From NCBI RefSeq assembly GCF_000439085.1, contig NZ_AUUA01000003.1, forward strand, positions 248,001 through 312,000: DNA of 64,000 nucleotides, in the 5' to 3' direction. Positions 59,058 through 64,000 of the stretch are shown in pieces. The stretch comes from Leminorella grimontii ATCC 33999 = DSM 5078. GTDB taxonomy: Bacteria; Pseudomonadota; Gammaproteobacteria; Enterobacterales; Enterobacteriaceae. Under the pieces are notes generated by a model. The model was not told the DNA's origin. It worked only from the letters and a program-made list of their open reading frames with translations, and did not search any database. Made by a program: the position numbers and the translations under genes. Position 1 is the first letter of the stretch. Every line of letters starts with the position of its first letter.

Positions 59058-60173
59058 ATGAGAAAAAATGGCATGAATGATTTTTTTGAAGTTAACTTCA
59101 TGAAGCTAAGGGAAAAGGATAATTCATACCCATCAGCGGAAATAAGGTATAAAGATCTTTCTAACATTTATAGCTTTATCACTTTTAATAATATAAAAAA
59201 GACCAAGGAAACATCCCTTAATGAAAATAGCTCAAACTACCCTAGTATTGGGTACGATATACAGGGAAAAGCTCACAATTTATTAATCGATGTACTAGAG
59301 AGTGAAAAGAATAAAATACCAAGGCATAAAACAAATCGCATTACTGATTCAGATGAAGGAATAACCCTAGGCAGTAAGGTAGACACTGAATATAGAAAAT
59401 CATTAAAGGATTCATTAGATCACAAGGAGAGTATGTTTAATAAGTTATTAGAAAAATATTCAGATATCAAAAAAGAAGTTAAAGGAAGAATTACATTAAT
59501 TCCTGTTAGTTTTTATATCAATGAGGATACCAATGGAGAGCTTGAATATATAATAGATAATCTTACAGTAATCAATCAGGCATTTAATTTAATGATCAAT
59601 AAAATCAAACATCGCATTATGTATAAAAGAATCGCTGGGTATACAAGGATAAGTATGATTGATGAGACATTCACACCATACGTACATGTATTATTTTTTA
59701 TACAAGATGGCGTCATTAATAATGATTTTATCAAGAAAATTGTTCTGGAATGGTGTTCCTTTATTCCCGCGAATAGAAATTGTAGGGTAGGTATTTATAG
59801 CTTTGATTTTAATTTTTTACTTTCGCTTTATAGCGAATTAACTGACAGACAGGGAAACACTTATATAGCGAAAAATCATGCAGGAAGAGGTATAGAAAAG
59901 ACAGCCGATCTTTTTGTAAACGATATATTGAATCCTTTCCCAAACACAAAAGGTCAGTTTTATGATAGCCGTGAACCGTTTTCTCTACCTGCCAGTTTGA
60001 TAAGAGCAAAAAGACGTAGTGAAGAACAAAATGAAACTGAAGAATCATCAGCTAAAACTAAAAATCAATCCATTTATAATAAAATAAAGAACACCCCCAC
60101 TGAACATAAAGAGTATTTGCTAAGAATTGCGAAGAAAATAAACAAGATCCCCTTTATGCACACTATCAGTTGA
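59058..60173 (+). CDS. AT-rich protein of unknown function, possible divergent Gp2/YagK-like fold
   Basis: I do not recognise this 371-residue protein with confidence. It is Lys/Asn/Ile-rich, with a charged linker (about residues 30-130), a middle domain (about 140-270) and a basic C-terminus. The middle domain has RITLIPVSFYIN, YTRISMIDETFTPYVHVLFFIQDG and VLEWCSFI, a layout like the HYHVVLFLN region of the YagK/YfjJ protein encoded at 57295. A distant relation is possible. The start follows AGGATGATGAAAA. Composition differs strongly from the flanks, suggesting separate acquisition. Confidence 0.6.
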   Translation: MRKNGMNDFFEVNFMKLREKDNSYPSAEIRYKDLSNIYSFITFNNIKKTKETSLNENSSNYPSIGYDIQGKAHNLLIDVLESEKNKIPRHKTNRITDSDEGITLGSKVDTEYRKSLKDSLDHKESMFNKLLEKYSDIKKEVKGRITLIPVSFYINEDTNGELEYIIDNLTVINQAFNLMINKIKHRIMYKRIAGYTRISMIDETFTPYVHVLFFIQDGVINNDFIKKIVLEWCSFIPANRNCRVGIYSFDFNFLLSLYSELTDRQGNTYIAKNHAGRGIEKTADLFVNDILNPFPNTKGQFYDSREPFSLPASLIRAKRRSEEQNETEESSAKTKNQSIYNKIKNTPTEHKEYLLRIAKKINKIPFMHTIS

Positions 60174-60293
60174 TGGCCTTTTAGTTTTGGATATCTTGTC
60201 ACTTTTGCGCACTCAGCCAATGACTCAATATCTCCCCGTAAGCATTTTTAAATTTTTTACATTTATATATTACTTCCTTGAACACCCCCACCC

Positions 60294-60321
60294 AACAGGC
60301 CATCCCCCCGGATGGCCTGTT
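60294..60321. other. strong hairpin just before the YfjP-type gene
   Basis: A perfect twelve-base stem AACAGGCCATCC/GGATGGCCTGTT with a CCCC loop ends eight bases before the AAGGAG ribosome binding site. There is no T-run on the plus strand. It may influence translation or stability of the mRNA, or stop readthrough. Confidence 0.55.
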
Positions 60322-60341
60322 CTCTATTCAAGGAGCTACCA

Positions 60342-61229
60342 ATGAAAACCCCCACCGGCTACCAGATTATCCGCCGCCACCTACGCCGCTATCCCCAAGC
60401 ATTACGCCGTACGCTACTCAAAGAGCTCAGCCTGCTTATTACCTACGAACCCGTCATTGGCATCATGGGGAAGACGGGTTTAGGAAAGTCCTCGCTCTGT
60501 AATGCCCTATTTCGCAGCGAAGTTTGTGCCGTCAACGCCGTAGAAGCCTGCACGCGAACGCCTCAGCGTGTCCGGCTACGCTTCGGCCAACATTATCTGA
60601 CGCTGATTGATTTACCAGGCGTAGGCGAAAACCAGCGTCGAGACGAGGAATATCGCGAGCTCTATCGTGAATTGCTGCCGCAGCTCGATATGGTGCTATG
60701 GGTATTAAAAGCCGACGATCGTGCCTTCTCCATTGAAGAACAGTTCTATCAGACCGTATTCGCCAATTTTAACGGCACCTTGCCGCCGGTGATATGGATC
60801 CTCAACCAGGTGGATAAAGTGGAACCTTCCGAACAATGGAATTGGCGTTCTGCAACCCCCTCGGCTGAACAGCAAAGCAATATCGAACGTAAATGCCAGG
60901 CAGTCGCCAACCAGCTCGCGATAGCAGAAGGCGACATCATCCCAGTATCGGTGAAGGGATGTTACCACTTGGCCCACATCGTAGAGCGGATGATAAACCG
61001 CCTCCCAAAGCAGGCACGCAGCCCATTGCTGCCCCACGTACACCCGTCATACCACTCCTCACCCATTCGAGAAACCGCACTCTGCAGCTTCGGCGATGCC
61101 GCCGTCGATACGCTGGACCGCATTATTGATAACGCCCCACTGCCGCAAATCGCCCGCCAGGCGCTGCACGCCGTCACACATACCGTAGCCCACGTTGCTC
61201 GCAGCGTGTGGTCATTCTTTTTCGATTAG
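60342..61229 (+). CDS. YfjP/YeeP-family GTPase
   Basis: The 295-residue P-loop GTPase is of the HSR1/Era-like YfjP/YeeP family found in CP4-type prophages. Motifs are G1 GKTGLGKSSL (about residues 43-52), the switch region ACTRTPQRV, G3 DLPGVGE and G4 NQVD. The start at 60342 follows TCAAGGAGCTACC. In E. coli CP4-44 yeeP lies beside flu (Ag43); here too it is followed by an autotransporter adhesin gene. Function is unknown; no membrane segment is clear apart from a hydrophobic tail. Confidence 0.88.
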   Translation: MKTPTGYQIIRRHLRRYPQALRRTLLKELSLLITYEPVIGIMGKTGLGKSSLCNALFRSEVCAVNAVEACTRTPQRVRLRFGQHYLTLIDLPGVGENQRRDEEYRELYRELLPQLDMVLWVLKADDRAFSIEEQFYQTVFANFNGTLPPVIWILNQVDKVEPSEQWNWRSATPSAEQQSNIERKCQAVANQLAIAEGDIIPVSVKGCYHLAHIVERMINRLPKQARSPLLPHVHPSYHSSPIRETALCSFGDAAVDTLDRIIDNAPLPQIARQALHAVTHTVAHVARSVWSFFFD

Positions 61230-61660
61230 TTTTTTCACCAACAGGAATACAGAGAACTCATATTTATCTACGGATCAATATGTTGATGATATTCGATCGT
61301 CGATACCGATCAGTTTTAAAAAATTGATCTGTTAAATCAATTGGCGCTCTTTTACCTACGTCCATAGAATCACGAAAACTCATATATTCACTTTAAATCA
61401 ATAAGATAGGTGAAGGGATTTCTATCGTTCAAGCAAACCGTCAGGAAATAGCATCTCACTGGTTTTGTTATGAATTTTTCTGGCCGCATGTTTTTTCTTT
61501 CTTATCGTCAGGAACCACGGAGACAGGATGACATTTCTGCACCGCCTAGCGCGCAACGCGCTTACCGCATTGATATCCCGTCCCCATCTCTTCCAACGCC
61601 GAATTCACCACGTACGAATTCGGTTTTTTATTCTTCCAACAACAATAAGGTTAATTCACG
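61230..61660. other. 431-base leader region of the autotransporter gene
   Basis: The left part (61273-61341) holds a GATC element. The rest is a long leader without convincing coding frames; a 64-codon frame at 61470-61664 runs into the adhesin start and looks spurious. Long leaders with Dam-controlled sites are typical of Ag43-type genes. Confidence 0.5.
61273..61341. promoter_or_regulatory. GATC element upstream of the autotransporter (Dam/OxyR-type switch candidate)
   Basis: GATC occurs at 61273, 61295, 61308 and 61326. A perfect ATCG-N7-CGAT dyad (61296-61310) overlaps two of them. A degenerate copy ATCT-N7-CAAT follows at 61327-61341, exactly 31 bases on, with the N7 GTTAAAT close to the GTTATAA of the 55339 copy. 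agn43 of E. coli is phase-variable through GATC sites within an OxyR operator; this looks like the same kind of switch. Confidence 0.7.
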
Positions 61661-64000
61661 ATGAAACGAACCATTAATACCAACTATCGGCTGGTATGGA
61701 ATAGCGCTCTGGGTATATTCATTGCCGTTTCCGAACTGGCGAAGGCCAACGGAAAAAAGGCGGGCTTAATCCTTTCACTGGCCGTTGCAGGAATGACCGT
61801 CGGACCAACCGCTCTGGCAGCAGACACCGAAATACCCAATGGCGAAGTCGTCAACGGCGCGACGATTAACGCCGGTGATTCGCAAACCGTATACGGACAG
61901 GTTATCAATACCACCATCCTGGGTGACGGAGAACAGTCCGTGAAAACCGGAGGGCGCGCCGAAAATACCACCATCACCGGTGATGGATACCAATCAATTG
62001 ATGGAGGCGGTCAGGCCATTGACACCACTGTTACAGGAATGGCTAGCGATAATGGACGTTGCATGTTTAAACGCGATTGCGGTGAGGGACATCGCTATAT
62101 CGACGCTGTACAAGAACTCAATGATGATGCCACAACGCAAGGTTCTGTTCCCATCGGCGCAACGGCTCAGGGTACGATTCTGAATGCGGGCGGCCACCAA
62201 TTTATAGAGGAGCGTGGCGTCGCATCAACCACAATTATCAATGCCGATGGCTACCAGGAAGTCCTTGAGCAAGGCATTGCCACCGACACCACCATCAATG
62301 CAGGCGGCGCGCAGGGCGTGATCAATGGCGGTTACGCAACAAGAACCATTGTAGGGACAGCTTCGCCCGATAGTACGCCAACGGATACGGCCTATCAGAT
62401 AGTGGCCGGTAACGTTATTACTGATGACGGCACTACGGTTATCAGCACGGCTGAAAACACTACTATCAACAACGGCGGCTTCCAATTTGTTTCCGACGGC
62501 GCGACCATCATCAACTCAGTGGTCAATCAGGGCGGGCGCCTGGAGTTGCATCAACAAAACACCGAATTTATCTTCGATGAAGGCGATGCACTGAATGAGA
62601 ATGCACTGTCTACCACGGCAAAGAATGTCACCATTAATGCCGGAGGGACAATGCTGGTCAGCGAGGGAACGCAAGCGTTCGATACTACGATTTCTGATGG
62701 TGGGGAACAATACGTCAATGAAGGCGGAACGGCTGACCGAACCATCATTTCAGGCGCGGACGGTCAACAGTTTGTAGGAGGTATCGCGACCAATACTATC
62801 GTCAGCGGTCGGGTAAGCAACGACGAAAGTGAAGACCCGGACTGCGGGTTTGATTGCAGTGACGGCCACCGTTACGTGATTTCTGAGCAAAGTGTTGGCG
62901 GTAATGGAGTAGCAACAGGTACCATCCTGAATGCGGGCGGCTGGCAGTTCCTCTATGGCGGCTCGGCGATTGATACCACAATCAACGCGGACGGTTACCA
63001 GGAAGTCAACCTCGGCGGAACAGCCACCGGAACGATTATTAATGAACGGGGAGCACAGGGCGTTATTAGCGGTAGTGCAATCGACACCACTATCGGCGTG
63101 GTAACCTCCGATGTTCGATTGCAGGACATTGCCTACCAGGTCGTTCTTAATACTGGCAGTCTGGCAGAAAATACCACCATCAACAACGGAGGCGTCCAAC
63201 TCGTTGCTGAAGGCGGCGCAGCAAAAAATTCTATTGTGAATTACGGCGGACGGCTGGAACTTCGCCTTCAGGATAACTATTTCGACCGTGGGGAAGAGGC
63301 TCTGACTGGTACGGCGACTGACGTTACCGTCAACAACGGCAGCACGCTTGACGTCGGAGAAGGCACATCGGCAACCAACGTCACCATGAACGCAGGCAGT
63401 GCCCTGATAACCAGCACCGCCGCTGACGTATCCGGTACCAACCGTCTGGGCAATTTCAGCGTTGACTCCGCCACCGGTCATGCAACCAACGTTCTGCTTG
63501 AAAACGGCGGACGCCTGGACGTATTGACCGACGGCACTGCGGACAACACCACCGTTGACAACGGCGGCACGCTGGCAGTGGCCTCCGGCGGCGAAGCGCA
63601 AAACGTAACGATGAACGCGGGTGGCATATTGATTGCCAACACCGGTTCAACCATCAACGGCACAAACGAAAACGGCGCATTCGCGATTGATGCCGCCAGC
63701 GGCACCGCCAGCAATCTTGTCCTGAACGCCGGTAGCCAATTCACCGTCCAACAGGGAGGAGAAGCGTCCGATACCACCGTCAACAACGGCGGTACCCTGA
63801 ACGTCCGGAACAACAGCAGACTCACCGGCACCACCGTCCTGAGAGGCACCCTCAACTTCACGTCCGCCCCAGGTCAGTTTGATACCCTGACCGTCAGCAA
63901 CCTGAACGGCGACGGCGGCACTATCAACATGTCCATCCGCCTGGACGACCCCACGTTCCCCACCGACACCCTGGTCATCGACGGTGGGCAGGCCACCGGA
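61661..64000 (+). CDS. AIDA/Ag43-type autotransporter adhesin, 5' part (runs off the window)
   Basis: The frame is open for 780 codons to the last base. It starts with an extended signal peptide (ESPR: NTNYRLVWNSALGIFIAVSEL, about residues 5-25) with a cleavage site after ALAA near residue 54. A passenger of AIDA-type repeats (NTTIxxGGxQxVxxGG, many copies) follows and would fold as a beta-helix. The beta-barrel would lie beyond 64000. A block of about 261 residues is repeated (Cys-bearing motif at about residues 134 and 395), including GHRY, ADGYQEV and GGRLEL landmarks. The protein would be surface-exposed and promote adhesion or aggregation. Confidence 0.92.
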   Translation, partial: MKRTINTNYRLVWNSALGIFIAVSELAKANGKKAGLILSLAVAGMTVGPTALAADTEIPNGEVVNGATINAGDSQTVYGQVINTTILGDGEQSVKTGGRAENTTITGDGYQSIDGGGQAIDTTVTGMASDNGRCMFKRDCGEGHRYIDAVQELNDDATTQGSVPIGATAQGTILNAGGHQFIEERGVASTTIINADGYQEVLEQGIATDTTINAGGAQGVINGGYATRTIVGTASPDSTPTDTAYQIVAGNVITDDGTTVISTAENTTINNGGFQFVSDGATIINSVVNQGGRLELHQQNTEFIFDEGDALNENALSTTAKNVTINAGGTMLVSEGTQAFDTTISDGGEQYVNEGGTADRTIISGADGQQFVGGIATNTIVSGRVSNDESEDPDCGFDCSDGHRYVISEQSVGGNGVATGTILNAGGWQFLYGGSAIDTTINADGYQEVNLGGTATGTIINERGAQGVISGSAIDTTIGVVTSDVRLQDIAYQVVLNTGSLAENTTINNGGVQLVAEGGAAKNSIVNYGGRLELRLQDNYFDRGEEALTGTATDVTVNNGSTLDVGEGTSATNVTMNAGSALITSTAADVSGTNRLGNFSVDSATGHATNVLLENGGRLDVLTDGTADNTTVDNGGTLAVASGGEAQNVTMNAGGILIANTGSTINGTNENGAFAIDAASGTASNLVLNAGSQFTVQQGGEASDTTVNNGGTLNVRNNSRLTGTTVLRGTLNFTSAPGQFDTLTVSNLNGDGGTINMSIRLDDPTFPTDTLVIDGGQATG

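Larger units (their letters stand above)
43066..64000. mobile_element. genomic island at leuX (left part; right end not seen)
   Basis: From the tRNA to the window edge, composition varies sharply (AT-rich 45-50 kb and 58-60 kb) and gene content is accessory. It includes a P4-type integrase, a defence block (dptF remnant, DUF262 nuclease, SIR2-STAND, dndBCDE), a phosphoethanolamine transferase, CP4/P4-like genes and an autotransporter. Some of the right part may be separate insertions. Confidence 0.75.

Noticed and set aside
43066-61660. Insertion sequences within the island
   Set aside because: No transposase-like frame or terminal inverted repeats with target duplications were seen.
62750-63601. 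283-codon minus-strand frame within the autotransporter
   Set aside because: It arises from the repetitive GC-rich passenger; the plus-strand frame has a signal peptide and typical repeats.
61661-64000. Possible CRISPR-like or satellite repeat
   Set aside because: The repetition is at protein level (Asn-Gly-Gly motifs), with variable DNA and no regular spacers; it is the adhesin passenger.

Overview
The window is chromosomal DNA of a gamma-proteobacterium of the order Enterobacterales. Most genes have close E. coli counterparts (pssA, prfC, valS-holC-pepA, lptFG, argI-rraB, trxC, rsmC/holD, mltF-tadA-pgpC-yfhL), but their joins differ from E. coli and patZ is absent between tapT and pssA. 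I cannot fix the genus; a non-E. coli family such as Budviciaceae is a guess only. The left two thirds is GC-rich core sequence and the right third is an accessory island.

Positions 1-16360 are core housekeeping genes: cell wall and tRNA editing (mltF with an apparent frameshift, tadA), phospholipids (pgpC, pssA, pgpA), tRNA/rRNA modification (yfiF, tapT, rsmC), translation (prfC, rimI), replication (holD), thioredoxin 2, RidA, TabA and arginine synthesis (argI behind two well-formed ARG boxes). Positions 16777-23075 are an eight-gene sgc-type sugar operon: M42 peptidase-like SgcX, a galactitol-class PTS (SgcA, SgcB, SgcC), SgcQ, epimerase SgcE, DeoR regulator SgcR and a HAD phosphatase. Directly after it lies an Ibs/Sib type I toxin-antitoxin locus with an 18-residue toxin peptide. 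Positions 23955-33436 hold valS, holC, pepA, lptFG and a copper-linked pair (Cys/His-rich secreted protein plus Tat-exported multicopper oxidase).

Positions 33474-42174 are a variant sulfoquinovose (yih-like) cluster. YihU (sulfolactaldehyde reductase), YihV (sulfofructose kinase) and YihW are unmistakable and keep the sulfonate-contact residues I recall. The class I aldolase is replaced by a class II aldolase. The isomerase YihS, glycosidase YihQ and GPH transporters YihO/P are absent; a zinc alcohol dehydrogenase, two MFS transporters and a mutarotase-like protein stand in their place. The upstream chemistry is therefore probably new.

At 42981 a tRNA-Leu(CAA) gene (leuX type) marks the entry of a genomic island with a P4-type integrase. 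The island carries a truncated dptF, a DUF262/DUF1524 (GmrSD/SspE-like) nuclease gene, a SIR2-STAND protein and a complete dndBCDE phosphorothioate modification operon. The dptFGH restriction genes that normally face dndBCDE are missing, and the two other defence genes occupy that place, which suggests a replaced effector module. Next come a YhbX-type phosphoethanolamine transferase, P4/CP4-like genes (YagK/YfjJ-type protein, AlpA, a divergent AT-rich protein, YfjP-type GTPase) and the start of a large AIDA/Ag43-type autotransporter that runs off the right edge.

The phosphoethanolamine transferase and the autotransporter share an upstream element: GATC-overlapping dyads ATCG-N7-CGAT repeated at exactly 31 bp. 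It resembles the Dam/OxyR phase-variation switches of agn43 and gtr, so one epigenetic control may govern two surface genes on the island.
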